From positions 248,001 to 312,000 of the forward strand of contig NZ_VLKG01000002.1 in the NCBI RefSeq assembly GCF_007830255.1: DNA of 64,000 nucleotides, written 5' to 3'. The DNA is from Azomonas agilis. GTDB taxonomy: Bacteria > Pseudomonadota > Gammaproteobacteria > Pseudomonadales > Pseudomonadaceae. The notes under the pieces are model-generated. The model was not told the DNA's origin and did no database searches. It saw nothing but the letters and a program-made list of their open reading frames with translations. The first letter of the stretch is position 1, and each line of letters opens with the position of its first letter. The position numbers were made by a program, and so were the translations under genes. Positions 1 to 8,674 of the stretch are shown piece after piece.

Positions 1-2
1 AA

Positions 3-299
3 TCCGCCGCCCGCGTCACCCTGCGTACTGTGGAGGAACTGGAAGCTTTAGCGGCCAAGGTTCCGCCCATGGCCTACGACATCGACAACTACGCCACTCT
101 CGGTTTGCTGTGGAAGACTCTGGACGTGAATCAGATTGAGCAGCCCCAAGCCGCTGATCTGAGCAGCGTACAGGCTACCCTTCAAGCCGCAGTGCAGGAC
201 ATTCGCCAGACCGGTAATGACCTCAAAAGCCGCTTGGGGGCTGCGAACCGCGCAGCCTCCAGCCGCGTGCGCGAAGCCCTGCGCGCACAGTGGGCCTAG
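3..299 (+). CDS. mdcE: Malonate decarboxylase gamma subunit, C-terminal part
   Basis: The reading frame is open from the left edge of the window, so only about the last 98 residues are present. The visible tail has the stretch VPPMAYDIDNYATLGLLWK, which I recognise from the MdcE C-terminus. MdcE and MdcD form the carboxyltransferase-like part of malonate decarboxylase that removes CO2 from the malonyl group carried on the acyl carrier protein MdcC. The gene ends 12 bp before mdcG, in the usual mdc order, which supports the call. The active-site part lies outside the window. Confidence 0.85.
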   Translation, partial: SAARVTLRTVEELEALAAKVPPMAYDIDNYATLGLLWKTLDVNQIEQPQAADLSSVQATLQAAVQDIRQTGNDLKSRLGAANRAASSRVREALRAQWA

Positions 300-311
300 A
301 GGAAGTCGGCC

Positions 312-941
312 ATGACCGCATTCACCGCCCATCGTCCCCATGACCTGCTGTGGGGTTTTACCCCCAGCTTGTTGGAAGCCGGTACGCCTGATTGGGTGGC
401 TGAGGTGCTGAGCCAAGGTCAGCCGGTGGTGGTGCGCCGTGCCGTGGCGCGAGTGGGATGGGTAGCGGTGGGCATTCGGGGGGCTGAACGCCATCAGCGG
501 CAAGCGGCTTGGATGCCGACCTCAGCAGTAACGGCCGTTATTACCCCTGAACAGTTGGTGGCTAAGGTTTTAAGTCTGGAGCTGGAGGAGCCTGCCCTGC
601 AATTGCTTCAGCAGCTCAACCCGCTGATGGAGGCATTAGGTCTGGCTTGGGGGGTAACCGGCGGAGCAGCCTATCAACTGGCTACTGGCATTAGGGTGCT
701 GCATCCCGGCAGCGATTTAGATGTGCTGATTCGCACCCCTCAGCCGTTCAGTCGTCCTCAAGCCGCTACCCTGTGGGCGCGTCTGGAGCGTCTGACCTGC
801 CGAGTGGATGTGCAGCTTGAAACTCCCGCCGGAGCCATTGCTTTGCGCGAATGGGCGGGTACGGGATCACAGGTGCTGCTCAAAGCACTAGAAGGGCCGC
901 GTTTGGTCGCCAATCCTTGGCAATGGGAGGAACGGGTATGA
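312..941 (+). CDS. mdcG: Phosphoribosyl-dephospho-CoA transferase MdcG
   Basis: 209 residues. MdcG-family proteins attach the 2'-(5''-phosphoribosyl)-3'-dephospho-CoA prosthetic group to a serine of the acyl carrier subunit MdcC, making the malonate decarboxylase holoenzyme. The nucleotidyltransferase signature GSDLDVLIR sits near residues 133-141 and supplies metal-binding aspartates. An opening stretch with HRPHDLLWG near the N-terminus is also typical. The gene lies 12 bp behind mdcE and its stop overlaps the start of mdcH by 4 bp, so translation is probably coupled. Length and context fit; nothing looks damaged. Confidence 0.92.
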   Translation: MTAFTAHRPHDLLWGFTPSLLEAGTPDWVAEVLSQGQPVVVRRAVARVGWVAVGIRGAERHQRQAAWMPTSAVTAVITPEQLVAKVLSLELEEPALQLLQQLNPLMEALGLAWGVTGGAAYQLATGIRVLHPGSDLDVLIRTPQPFSRPQAATLWARLERLTCRVDVQLETPAGAIALREWAGTGSQVLLKALEGPRLVANPWQWEERV

Positions 942-1870
942 GTACGCTGTTTGCCTTTCCCGGTCAGGGCGCACAACAACCGGGCATGTTGCACCAACTG
1001 CCGGATGCGCCAGAGGTTCGGGCCTGTTTGGACGTGGCGCGCGCCCAACTGGGTGATGAGCTGGACATCCTCGACACGCCTGAAGCCCTGCAATCGACCC
1101 GTGCGGTGCAACTCTGTTTGCTGTTGGCGGGAGTTGCTAGTGCGCGTCTGCTCATCGCGCGTAGGGCCAAGGTGGACTATGTGGCCGGTCTGTCCATCGG
1201 GGCCTATGCCGCTGCGGTGGTGGCCGAGGCGCTGAGTTTGGAGGATGCCCTGCATCTGGTGGCCTTGCGCGGCAGTCTGATGGAGCAAGCCTATCCGCAA
1301 GGCTACGGCATGACCGCCATCATGGGCTTAGAGCGACCACAGGTTGAAGCCTTGCTGGCAGAAGTGAACCGCCCAGCCCAGCCGGTGTACCTCGCCAACG
1401 TCAACGCCAGCAACCAACTGGTGATTGCCGGTAGTGAAACCGCGATGCAGGCCGTCGCTGAGCGCGCGCGGACGCTCGGTGCTGGAGCAGCGAAGCGGTT
1501 AGCGGTATCAGTGCCTTCCCACTGTGCGCTCTTGGCGGAGCCGGCAGCGGAATTGGCACAGGCTTTTGCCAAGGTGTCTATAGAGAGGCCACGTCTGCGT
1601 TACCTCAGCAGCAGCTCAGCGCGTCTGATCCTAGATCCAGAGCAGCTGCGTGAGGATTTGGCCTTCAATATGTGTCGGCTGGTGGACTGGCAGGGAACCC
1701 TACGCAATGCCTATGAGCGCGGCGTGCGTCTGCATCTGGAGTTAGCACCGGGCACGGTGTTAGCCGGGTTAGCACGCCGGGTGATGAAACAGGGACGGGT
1801 GCTGTCCTTTCAGGGCACGCGCTTGGACACGCTGGACGCGCTCTTGCGCGAGGAGGGTCATCCCCACTGA
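938..1870 (+). CDS. mdcH: Malonate decarboxylase malonyltransferase subunit MdcH
   Basis: 310 residues from the ATG at 938, which overlaps the mdcG stop (ATGA) and places the family start MSTLFAFPGQGAQ first. MdcH is a malonyl-CoA:ACP transacylase of the FabD fold. It loads the initial malonyl group onto MdcC so that the decarboxylase cycle can begin. The GQGAQ motif, the nucleophile elbow GLSIGAY (Ser about 86) and the partner histidine in PSHCALL (about 195) are all visible. A longer in-frame reading from 851 exists but would overlap mdcG by some 90 bp and lacks a family N-terminus. It is the last enzyme gene of the mdc operon before the transporter. Confidence 0.92.
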   Translation: MSTLFAFPGQGAQQPGMLHQLPDAPEVRACLDVARAQLGDELDILDTPEALQSTRAVQLCLLLAGVASARLLIARRAKVDYVAGLSIGAYAAAVVAEALSLEDALHLVALRGSLMEQAYPQGYGMTAIMGLERPQVEALLAEVNRPAQPVYLANVNASNQLVIAGSETAMQAVAERARTLGAGAAKRLAVSVPSHCALLAEPAAELAQAFAKVSIERPRLRYLSSSSARLILDPEQLREDLAFNMCRLVDWQGTLRNAYERGVRLHLELAPGTVLAGLARRVMKQGRVLSFQGTRLDTLDALLREEGHPH

Positions 1871-1932
1871 ATGCTGAATAGCAGTCTTTCGTTGCACAAC
1901 AAAAACAATATTCCGTACTAAGGACAACAAAA

Positions 1933-2373
1933 ATGATTATTTACGGCGTGGCTTTACTGTCTATCTGTACCCTGACCGGTATGTTCATCGGTGACATGCT
2001 GGGGAAAATGCTGGGTTTAACCTCCAACGTGGGTGGTGTAGGCATCGCGATGATCCTGCTCATCTGGGGCGGAAGTTACCTGACCAAGCGTGGATTACTT
2101 TCTCCGAAAACGGGGCAGGGCATTGAGTTTTGGAATGCCATCTACATTCCCATCGTAGTGGCCATGGCGGCACAGCAGAACGTAGTGGGCGCATTAAGTG
2201 GTGGCCCAGCAGCTATTTTGGCGGGTCTGGCGGCAGTCAGTCTGGGCTTTGCGCTGGTGCCGGTATTAGATCGTCTAGGCGGGCGTTCAGAGCCTTTGCC
2301 GCCCAAGGAGTCGCCTAAAAGCGAATCCCAAGATCTGAATACTGCCTCCCTGTCTGTCTCTGCCCAAAGGTAA
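1933..2373 (+). CDS. madL: Malonate transporter subunit MadL
   Basis: 146 residues with several hydrophobic segments; the N-terminus MIIYGVALLSICTLTG is characteristic of MadL. MadL and MadM together form a malonate:sodium symporter, as first described for Malonomonas rubra. The start has a short purine-rich leader (AAGGACAAC) a few bases upstream. The C-terminal 25 or so residues are polar, rich in Ser, Glu and Lys, and probably cytoplasmic. The gene follows mdcH by 62 bp and precedes madM by 6 bp, so uptake and decarboxylation of malonate are encoded together. Confidence 0.9.
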   Translation: MIIYGVALLSICTLTGMFIGDMLGKMLGLTSNVGGVGIAMILLIWGGSYLTKRGLLSPKTGQGIEFWNAIYIPIVVAMAAQQNVVGALSGGPAAILAGLAAVSLGFALVPVLDRLGGRSEPLPPKESPKSESQDLNTASLSVSAQR

Positions 2374-2379
2374 GCCGCT

Positions 2380-3147
2380 ATGGTCATCGAATCCTTAACA
2401 AAAGTAGTCAATGGTTACGGTTTGGTCAGTGGTTTTGCCATCATCGGGGCGACCATGTGGCTCTCGTATTGGATGTCAGCGAAGTTCACTAAGGGCCGCT
2501 TACACGGTTCGGCTATAGCCATCCTGATTGGATTGGTGCTGTCGTATGTGGGCGGAGTCTACACCGGAGGCCAGAAGGGATTGGTGGATGTCCCCTTGCT
2601 GTCTGGTATTGGCATCTTAGGCGGCGCTATGTTGCGGGACTTTGCCATCATTGCGACTGGCTTTGGGGTTGATCCTAAAGAACTGCGCCGGGCCGGTATC
2701 AGTGGCGTGTTGGCATTACTGATTGGGGTGTTCGCCTCCTTCGCAGCCGGTGCAGGTGTGGCCTACGCCTTTGGCTATACCGATGCCGTGAGTTTAACCA
2801 CCATCGGCGCTGGAGCGGCTACTTACATTGTCGGCCCGGTAACGGGTGCGGCCATTGGTGCGACTTCTGAGGTGATTGCGCTGTCCATCGCAGCCGGCTT
2901 AATCAAGGCCATTGTGGTGATGGTGGCAACGCCTTTCGTAGCCCCGATGATTGGCCTGAACAGCCCACGATCTGCGGTAATCTTCGGCGGCTTAATGGGA
3001 ACCTCCAGCGGCGTAGCGGGTGGTCTGGCCGCCACGGATGAGCGCTTAGTGCCCTACGGTTGTCTGACTGCTGCCTTCTACACGGCTTTAGGTTGTCTGC
3101 TCGGCCCATCTTTGATGTTCTTCCTCTTCCGAGGCTTGTTCGGTTAA
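2380..3147 (+). CDS. madM: Malonate transporter subunit MadM
   Basis: 255 residues, strongly hydrophobic through most of its length, with multiple predicted membrane spans and a glycine-rich core such as GGLMGTSSGVAGGLAATDE. This matches MadM, the larger partner of MadL in the malonate:Na+ symporter. The ATG at 2380 lies 6 bp after the madL stop, with AAAGG overlapping the end of madL as a plausible ribosome site. It is the last gene of the malonate cluster; a short hairpin follows at 3182. Confidence 0.9.
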   Translation: MVIESLTKVVNGYGLVSGFAIIGATMWLSYWMSAKFTKGRLHGSAIAILIGLVLSYVGGVYTGGQKGLVDVPLLSGIGILGGAMLRDFAIIATGFGVDPKELRRAGISGVLALLIGVFASFAAGAGVAYAFGYTDAVSLTTIGAGAATYIVGPVTGAAIGATSEVIALSIAAGLIKAIVVMVATPFVAPMIGLNSPRSAVIFGGLMGTSSGVAGGLAATDERLVPYGCLTAAFYTALGCLLGPSLMFFLFRGLFG

Positions 3148-3181
3148 TCTCGCCGAAGTCCTTGGTATCTGGGCTGCCTAG

Positions 3182-3204
3182 GTTGGGTGGCCCAACTCTT
3201 ATGT
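3182..3204 (+). terminator. Weak hairpin after madM
   Basis: GTTGGG and CCCAAC pair across a three-base loop, followed by TCTTATGT. The stem is short and the U-rich tail imperfect, so this is only a possible terminator of the malonate operon. Confidence 0.3.
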
Positions 3205-3291
3205 AACAAAACACCTTTAAAGTCTTGGTTTTTCAAGCAGTTGGCGTGCTTTCTGCCTCCTGAATTGGGCTGTTTATTAAGAGAAATCACT

Positions 3292-4707
3292 ATGAAGCGA
3301 CTGTTATTCCGCCCTTGGAGCTGGCTAGTGCTATGGCTGTTGTCTCCGGCCGCCATGGCAGCCGATTTGGATGGCTCCACCTTGAGCCTACTTTGGACTG
3401 CGCCTTTTTTGGGCATTTTGCTGTCTATTGCCCTTTTTCCGGTCATGGCTCCGCAAGTGTGGCACCACCACTTCGGTAAGATCACGGCCGGATGGACGCT
3501 ACTGTTTTTATTGCCTTTTGCTTTAGTCTATGGAATAGGTACGACCGGAGGGCTGGTATCCCATGCCTTGGTCACTGAGTACATCCCCTTCATTATTTTG
3601 CTGTTTGCCCTCTACACCATTTCCGGCGGTATTTTAATCACCGGAAACCTACACGGCTCGGCAGCCCTAAATACCAAAATCTTAGCCGTTGGTACGCTGT
3701 TGGCTTCGTTAATGGGTACTACGGGTGCAGCCATGCTGTTGATCCGTCCATTGTTGCGGGCTAACGATAACCGCCGCCATCAGGTGCATGTGGTGGTGTT
3801 CTTTATCTTCTTGGTGGCTAACGTGGGCGGCGGTTTAACCCCGCTGGGCGATCCACCGCTGTTCTTGGGCTTTCTCAAGGGTGTGGACTTTATGTGGACG
3901 GTGCAGCATATGGCCGTTCCGGTGTTCATGACTTCGGTGATTCTGCTGGGCCTGTTCTATCTGTTAGACCGGCACTTTTTTACCCGTGAAGAAGGCCATC
4001 TACTACGAGACCCAACCCCTGACACGGCAAGCTGGGGTATACAGGGAACCCGCAACTTTTGGCTGTTGGGCGGAGTAGTGGCGGCTGTGCTGCTGTCCGG
4101 CGTTTGGAAGCCAGGTATTAGCCTCAATCTACTGGGCACGCCGGTTGAGTTGCAAAACTTAGTGCGAGATAGCCTCTTGGTAGGTTTGGCGCTGATGTCG
4201 CTGGTCATGACTCCTAAACCTGTACGTCAAGGCAATGAGTTTGACTGGGGGCCCATCCTAGAAGTGGCTAAGCTGTTTGCAGGGATTTTCGTCACCATCG
4301 CCCCCGCAATTGCTATTTTGCGTGCAGGTGAAGCAGGCGCTTTAGCCTCAGTGGTACATACCGTATCAACCCCAGAGGGTGTGCCGATTAACCCGATGTA
4401 CTTCTGGATGACCGGATTGCTGTCCAGTGTGCTGGATAATGCGCCAACCTATCTGGTGTTCTTCAATCTAGCGGCTGGTGATGCCCAAACTCTGATGCAC
4501 CAATTGCCGGACACACTGTTGGCTATCTCTATGGGTGCGGTGTTTATGGGCGCAGTGACTTACGTGGGTAATGCGCCGAACTTTATGGTTAAAGCCATTG
4601 CGGAGCAGCGCGGTGTGCCGATGCCAAGCTTTTTCGGTTATCTGCTGTGGTCGCTGGCTTGCCTCTTACCTTTATTTGCCTTGCAGACGGTGATTTTTTT
4701 CACCTAG
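3292..4707 (+). CDS. NhaD/ArsB-type sodium:proton antiporter
   Basis: 471 residues from the ATG at 3292, which puts a signal-like hydrophobic N-terminus (MKRLLFRPWSWLVLWLL) ending in AMAA first. An in-frame start at 3187 would add 35 unlikely residues. The protein has about a dozen hydrophobic spans and the motif GGGLTPLGDPPLF, typical of the ion-transporter superfamily that includes NhaD and ArsB. A second conserved site is LDNAPTYLVFF in the C-terminal half. NhaD proteins exchange Na+ for H+ across the inner membrane. Its neighbour MadLM is thought to use sodium, so a link in sodium cycling is possible, but only by inference. Confidence 0.8.
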   Translation: MKRLLFRPWSWLVLWLLSPAAMAADLDGSTLSLLWTAPFLGILLSIALFPVMAPQVWHHHFGKITAGWTLLFLLPFALVYGIGTTGGLVSHALVTEYIPFIILLFALYTISGGILITGNLHGSAALNTKILAVGTLLASLMGTTGAAMLLIRPLLRANDNRRHQVHVVVFFIFLVANVGGGLTPLGDPPLFLGFLKGVDFMWTVQHMAVPVFMTSVILLGLFYLLDRHFFTREEGHLLRDPTPDTASWGIQGTRNFWLLGGVVAAVLLSGVWKPGISLNLLGTPVELQNLVRDSLLVGLALMSLVMTPKPVRQGNEFDWGPILEVAKLFAGIFVTIAPAIAILRAGEAGALASVVHTVSTPEGVPINPMYFWMTGLLSSVLDNAPTYLVFFNLAAGDAQTLMHQLPDTLLAISMGAVFMGAVTYVGNAPNFMVKAIAEQRGVPMPSFFGYLLWSLACLLPLFALQTVIFFT

Positions 4708-4743
4708 GTCTAAAAGTTAATAGAGGTTGAAGCTGGAAGAGAT

Positions 4744-4773
4744 ACCCGGTCATTGATCGGGTGTTTCATTTTT
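4744..4773 (+). terminator. Rho-independent terminator of the antiporter gene
   Basis: ACCCGGTCA and TGATCGGGT form a nine-base stem with one G-T pair and almost no loop, followed by GTTTCATTTTT. It lies about 37 bp after the antiporter stop. Confidence 0.7.
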
Positions 4774-4866
4774 GGAGGGAGAAAGCGGAGGGAGCTCTGG
4801 TGGGGCCTCCCAGCGAGCGCACAGCAAAGAGGCTGCACGCACATTCTGGGTTACTGCAAATCGAGC

Positions 4867-4953
4867 TTAGAGCTCAGTGGCATCTTCGCTGTCATCAGGA
4901 TAGTCCTGCTCACTAGCATGCCATTCGAGGATTTCTTCTTGGTAATCATCCAT
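4867..4953 (-). CDS. 28-residue acidic small protein, unknown function
   Basis: On the minus strand an ATG at 4953 is preceded by AAGGAG at good spacing (AAGGAGTAAACACAATG) and opens a 28-codon frame. The product begins MDDYQEEILEWHASEQ and ends DDSEDATEL, so it is very acidic, with 12 Asp or Glu and one Trp. I do not recognise it. The strong ribosome site and compact frame favour a real gene. It sits alone between the antiporter terminator and the RlmN-like gene, both of which could have left it room for its own promoter. No signal peptide or membrane span is visible. Confidence 0.5.
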   Translation of the reverse strand: MDDYQEEILEWHASEQDYPDDSEDATEL

Positions 4954-5076
4954 TGTGTTTACTCCTTGTTAGAGATTTTGTGATTATTAGCCTTTGTGTT
5001 GACCACCTCTGTAGTCTAAAAATTCCCAGTGAACCCTTGATGACAAAGACAAGAGCCGATAAGCGGTAGGTTTAAG

Positions 5077-6078
5077 CTAGGAAGCGCGGGCTCGTAACTG
5101 TCCGCAGCCTCCTTCTACCTCCTGACCTGCTGAGTGGCGCACCTTGGTCAACACGCCTCGGCTGTGCAGGTAATGCACCATGTGCCGAATGTGCTCTAGG
5201 GACGGCCGTTGGTATTGATCTTCGGGCATCGGGTTGTAGGGAATTAGGTTGAGAATAGCGTACTTTCCTTTGAAGAGCTTTAGCAGACTATCCATTTCAT
5301 CCTGAGTATCATTAATACCTGATAGCAGCGTCCATTGGTACTGAATCGGATGGCCGGTCTTTTGGGCATAGTCTTCGCCCAGTGCCATAAGCTCAGCAGG
5401 ATCAATGAGTTGGGCTTTTGGAAGTAGCTGTTGGCGTAGCTCAGGTTTGGTTGTATGTAAAGACAGCGCCAGCGCCGGTTTGACCGAGCCTTGGGTCAGG
5501 CGCTCAAAAATCCGTCGATCCCCAACGCTGGAGAACACGAGGTTTTTGTGCGCGAAGCCGCCTTCTGTACCGAGCCATTCAATGGCTGTAGCTACGCGCT
5601 CTAAGTTGTGGGCAGGTTCTCCCATACCCATAAAAACTACGCGCCGCACAGGTCGCAAGCGGCGGCCCAAAACGATCTGAGCTAGGATTTCACTGGTATC
5701 TAGTTGGCGTATCAGCCCACCACGGCCCGTCATGCAGAATAAGCAACCAACGGCACAACCCACTTGGGTAGACACACAAATACCGTCACGAGGTAGTAGG
5801 ACGCTCTCAATTTTTTGCTGATCCTGCAATTTCAGTAAGAGGCGCACCGAGCCTACTGCATCAGGGTGTTGGGTTTCTAACTGAACTATCTGTTCTAAGC
5901 ACTGTTGCAGTTCAGGCAAGGCGTGACGGACAGAGAGCGGTAGAAAGTGTTCTGCTGGCTGGTGACGTGGCCCGGCATCAAGGGATAGCCCGTGCAACCA
6001 AGCGCGTAGGATGCGTTGCTGGTGGAGGTTTTTAGCACCGCATTGGCTTAAATACTGTTGGATGTGTTCAAAGCGCAT
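5077..6078 (-). CDS. RlmN/Cfr-family radical SAM RNA methyltransferase paralogue
   Basis: 333 residues if started at the ATG at 6078, which has GGAC upstream; a TTG at 6099 would add seven residues. The radical SAM cluster motif is GCAVGCLFC (Cys 108, 112, 115), and MGMGEPAHN and a C-terminal GGCGQL follow. The last holds the cysteine that carries the methyl group in RlmN and Cfr enzymes. These enzymes methylate adenine in 23S rRNA or tRNA. The window also has a canonical RlmN at 12935, so this is a divergent second copy. Its substrate cannot be told from sequence. It stands alone, with no close operon partner. Confidence 0.8.
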   Translation of the reverse strand: MRFEHIQQYLSQCGAKNLHQQRILRAWLHGLSLDAGPRHQPAEHFLPLSVRHALPELQQCLEQIVQLETQHPDAVGSVRLLLKLQDQQKIESVLLPRDGICVSTQVGCAVGCLFCMTGRGGLIRQLDTSEILAQIVLGRRLRPVRRVVFMGMGEPAHNLERVATAIEWLGTEGGFAHKNLVFSSVGDRRIFERLTQGSVKPALALSLHTTKPELRQQLLPKAQLIDPAELMALGEDYAQKTGHPIQYQWTLLSGINDTQDEMDSLLKLFKGKYAILNLIPYNPMPEDQYQRPSLEHIRHMVHYLHSRGVLTKVRHSAGQEVEGGCGQLRARAS

Positions 6079-6239
6079 GAAAGCAGGAAGTCCTGTCAAA
6101 ACAAAAGAGGCAGCCCAGATTTGCGAGTCTATCGTTGCTTATGGATACATAGACTGTCCATGCCCAGTCCCCGATAAAGTCGCAGCATGGTGTAGCCTAA
6201 GCACTTTTTAAACTTGTGTTGAGCATTTGGGAGGTGCGG

Positions 6240-6791
6240 ATGCGTTATACCGGTTATCTGATGGTTGCTTCGATTTTGCTCGGGGGATGCAGTGCCTTAT
6301 CCCTAGACTCCTCTCCTAAAGGCTTGGATGGTGTCGCTTGTGTAGGCTCGGTGCCTGCAAATTATCCCGGCTTAGTTCCAGATACTAATGCCGAGTTGCT
6401 GGCTGAGGCTCAGGAAGCCACGGGCGAAGCCGGTGTGTGCTCTGGGCAAATCTTTAAGGTAGTTGAGCCGATAAAAGTCTATCGTGTGTACGATCAAGAC
6501 CGAGGGGCATCTTACGATGGCCGTTGGTGGGCACTCAGTGTTCCAGCAGGCTCCCGTGAGCAGTACCGTAAGGATTACGCCATTTGTCCTGAATGGAGCG
6601 ACCTAGATGCCTTGGTCTCTTGTAAATTAACGCCCGGAGCCCAAGTAGTGATTGGCGTTACCCAAAGTGCGCGTTGCCAAACCGAGACCTATCCCAAAAC
6701 GGATAAGTTGCAACTCTATGTAGCCAACAATGCGTGGACGGAAACCCTGTTCGTTGAGGATTGTACAGACGAAGGTGAGTGGCCACGTTGA
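6240..6791 (+). CDS. Putative lipoprotein of unknown function
   Basis: 183 residues from the ATG at 6240, preceded by GGGAGGTG at ideal spacing; a TTG at 6216 is also in frame but less likely. The N-terminus MRYTGYLMVASILLGGCSA is a lipoprotein signal with lipobox LGGC. The mature part holds several cysteines (for example GVACVGS, AICPEW, VSCKLT, ARCQTE) that may form disulfides in the periplasm. I recognise no domain. It lies just upstream of the isc promoter and ends at 6791, so the IscR-like sites begin right after its stop. Confidence 0.7.
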   Translation: MRYTGYLMVASILLGGCSALSLDSSPKGLDGVACVGSVPANYPGLVPDTNAELLAEAQEATGEAGVCSGQIFKVVEPIKVYRVYDQDRGASYDGRWWALSVPAGSREQYRKDYAICPEWSDLDALVSCKLTPGAQVVIGVTQSARCQTETYPKTDKLQLYVANNAWTETLFVEDCTDEGEWPR

Positions 6792-6795
6792 AACT

Positions 6796-6820
6796 TAAGG
6801 GTAGGACTTAGGTCGAGTAT
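6796..6820 (+). promoter_or_regulatory. Possible upstream IscR type 1 half-site
   Basis: The right half GGTCGAGTAT agrees at nine of ten positions with the right half of the type 1 IscR consensus as I recall it (AGTCRRSTAT). The left half matches poorly. A second, weaker IscR site next to the promoter-overlapping one is common at iscR promoters. Confidence 0.35.
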
Positions 6821-6833
6821 AGGGTTAGGGAAA

Positions 6834-6866
6834 ATAGTTGATAAAAATACTAGGAAATACCATACT
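6834..6866 (+). promoter_or_regulatory. iscR promoter overlapped by an IscR type 1-like site
   Basis: TTGATA at 6838-6843 and CATACT at 6861-6866 are 17 bp apart and make a plausible sigma-70 promoter. The 25 bp at 6834-6858, starting ATAGTTGATA, agree at about 19 positions with the recalled type 1 consensus ATASYYGACTRWWWYAGTCRRSTAT. The overlap would let [2Fe-2S]-IscR shut down its own operon when clusters are plentiful. The promoter lies about 33 bp before the iscR start. Confidence 0.6.
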
Positions 6867-6898
6867 GCCCATCAAGCAATTCGCGCAGGTGTCTACCG

Positions 6899-7393
6899 AT
6901 GCGACTCACTACAAAAGGCCGTTATGCTGTGACCGCCATGTTGGACTTGGCCCTACATGCGCAAACGGGTCCCGTGTCTTTAGCCGATATTTCCAGCCGG
7001 CAGGGTATCTCGCTGTCTTATCTGGAGCAGTTATTTGCTCGGCTAAGGCGTAATGGATTAGTCACCAGTGTTCGAGGGCCAGGCGGTGGATATTGTCTGG
7101 CACTACCTAAAGACCGTATCCAGGTTGCACAGGTGATTGATGCGGTGGATGAGTCGGTAGATGCCACCCGATGCCAAGGTCGAGACGACTGCCATTTGGG
7201 TGATCCCTGCTTGACGCATTATCTGTGGCAGGATCTGAGCGCCCGTATCCATGAATTTTTAAGCAGCATCAGTTTGGCTGAGTTGGTGGCCCGTGCTGAG
7301 GTTCAGCAAGTAGCCTTACGCCAAGAACGCGAACTGGCCTGTAGCCCTAAACGTCCGGTGCTGGATAGGATTGAAGCGATTGCCCGCGATTGA
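6899..7393 (+). CDS. iscR: Fe-S cluster regulator IscR
   Basis: 164 residues, the usual length for IscR, an Rrf2-family repressor. The winged-helix DNA-binding part is at the N-terminus ([20 protein letters not shown]). The [2Fe-2S] ligands Cys92, Cys98 and Cys104 and His107 lie in [19 protein letters not shown]. With its cluster bound, IscR represses the isc operon; without it, the protein still acts at type 2 sites. It is the first gene of isc and sits behind a promoter that carries IscR-like sites, so autoregulation is expected. Confidence 0.97.
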   Translation: MRLTTKGRYAVTAMLDLALHAQTGPVSLADISSRQGISLSYLEQLFARLRRNGLVTSVRGPGGGYCLALPKDRIQVAQVIDAVDESVDATRCQGRDDCHLGDPCLTHYLWQDLSARIHEFLSSISLAELVARAEVQQVALRQERELACSPKRPVLDRIEAIARD

Positions 7394-7418
7394 CCCCCAG
7401 CATAGACAGGAGATTCCG

Positions 7419-8633
7419 ATGAAATTGCCCATCTATCTCGACTACTCCGCCACTACTCCAGTGGATCCGCGTGTAGCTGAGAAAATGATCCAATGCCTGA
7501 CTATTGAAGGCAACTTTGGCAATCCGGCTTCCCGCTCCCATGTATTTGGTTGGCGGGCTGAGGAAGCCGTGGAGCAGGCTCGTCAGCAAGTGGCGGATCT
7601 GGTCAACGCAGACCCTAGGGAAATTGTGTGGACTTCAGGGGCCACAGAATCCGATAACTTGGCGATTAAAGGGGTGGCCCACTTCTATAACACCAAGGGC
7701 AAGCACATCATCACCAGCAAGATTGAGCATAAAGCGGTGTTGGATACCTGTCGCCAATTAGAGCGCGAAGGGTTTGAAGTCACCTACTTAGACCCCAGTG
7801 AGGATGGCTTGATTACGCCGGATAAAGTCGCCGCCGCGTTACGGGACGACACCATTCTGGTTTCCATCATGCACGTCAACAATGAGATCGGCACCATCAA
7901 CGATATTGCCGCCATTGGCGAGCTGACGCGGGCGCGCAATATTCTGTTCCATGTGGATGCGGCCCAATCCACGGGTAAAGTAGCCATTGACCTAGAACAG
8001 CTTAAAGTGGATTTGATGTCCTTTTCTGCCCACAAAACCTATGGGCCTAAGGGGATTGGTGCTCTGTATGTTCGTCGTAAACCCCGGGTGCGTTTAGAGG
8101 CTCAAATGCACGGTGGTGGTCATGAGCGCGGCATGCGCTCCGGCACTTTGGCGACCCATCAGATTGTGGGGATGGGTGAGGCTTTTCGGGTTGCTAAAGA
8201 AGACATGGCCGCCGATGCCGAGCACGTTCGGACGTTGCGAGATCGCTTCTACGATAAAGTGGGGCATCTGGAAGAGCTCTATGTGAATGGCAGCATGGAG
8301 GCTCGGGTGCCGCATAACCTGAACCTGAGTTTTAACTTTGTAGAGGGCGAATCCCTGATTATGGCCTTGAAGGATTTGGCCGTATCCTCAGGCTCAGCCT
8401 GTACTTCAGCTTCATTAGAGCCCTCTTATGTACTACGGGCTTTAGGACGCAATGATGAACTGGCCCATAGCTCTATTCGTTTTACCTTTGGGCGCTTCAC
8501 CACAGAAGAAGAGATCGACTACGCAGCGGCTAAAGTCTGTGAGGCTGTTAGCAAACTGCGTGAATTATCGCCTCTGTGGGATATGTATAAAGACGGCATC
8601 GACCTATCCAAAATTGAATGGAAGGCGCACTGA
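7419..8633 (+). CDS. iscS: Cysteine desulfurase IscS
   Basis: 404 residues from the ATG at 7419, which follows GGAG at good spacing and gives the family start [16 protein letters not shown]. IscS is a PLP enzyme that takes sulfur from L-cysteine and passes it as persulfide to IscU and other acceptors. The PLP lysine is Lys206 in [12 protein letters not shown] and the persulfide cysteine is Cys328 in [13 protein letters not shown], the same numbers as in E. coli. It is housekeeping IscS (group I), distinct from the SufS-like encapsulin cargo near 51 kb. Confidence 0.98.
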   Translation: MKLPIYLDYSATTPVDPRVAEKMIQCLTIEGNFGNPASRSHVFGWRAEEAVEQARQQVADLVNADPREIVWTSGATESDNLAIKGVAHFYNTKGKHIITSKIEHKAVLDTCRQLEREGFEVTYLDPSEDGLITPDKVAAALRDDTILVSIMHVNNEIGTINDIAAIGELTRARNILFHVDAAQSTGKVAIDLEQLKVDLMSFSAHKTYGPKGIGALYVRRKPRVRLEAQMHGGGHERGMRSGTLATHQIVGMGEAFRVAKEDMAADAEHVRTLRDRFYDKVGHLEELYVNGSMEARVPHNLNLSFNFVEGESLIMALKDLAVSSGSACTSASLEPSYVLRALGRNDELAHSSIRFTFGRFTTEEEIDYAAAKVCEAVSKLRELSPLWDMYKDGIDLSKIEWKAH

Positions 8634-8674
8634 GCGCTGATAACTTTGGCTCTGACTCCTAAGAGGATTGCATC

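Noticed and set aside
48-503. 151-codon minus-strand frame across mdcE and mdcG
   Set aside because: It lies opposite two recognised genes in a conserved operon and has no family features.
4753-4983. 76-codon plus-strand frame after the antiporter gene
   Set aside because: It begins inside the terminator hairpin, has no ribosome site, and overlaps the small minus-strand ORF, which has one.
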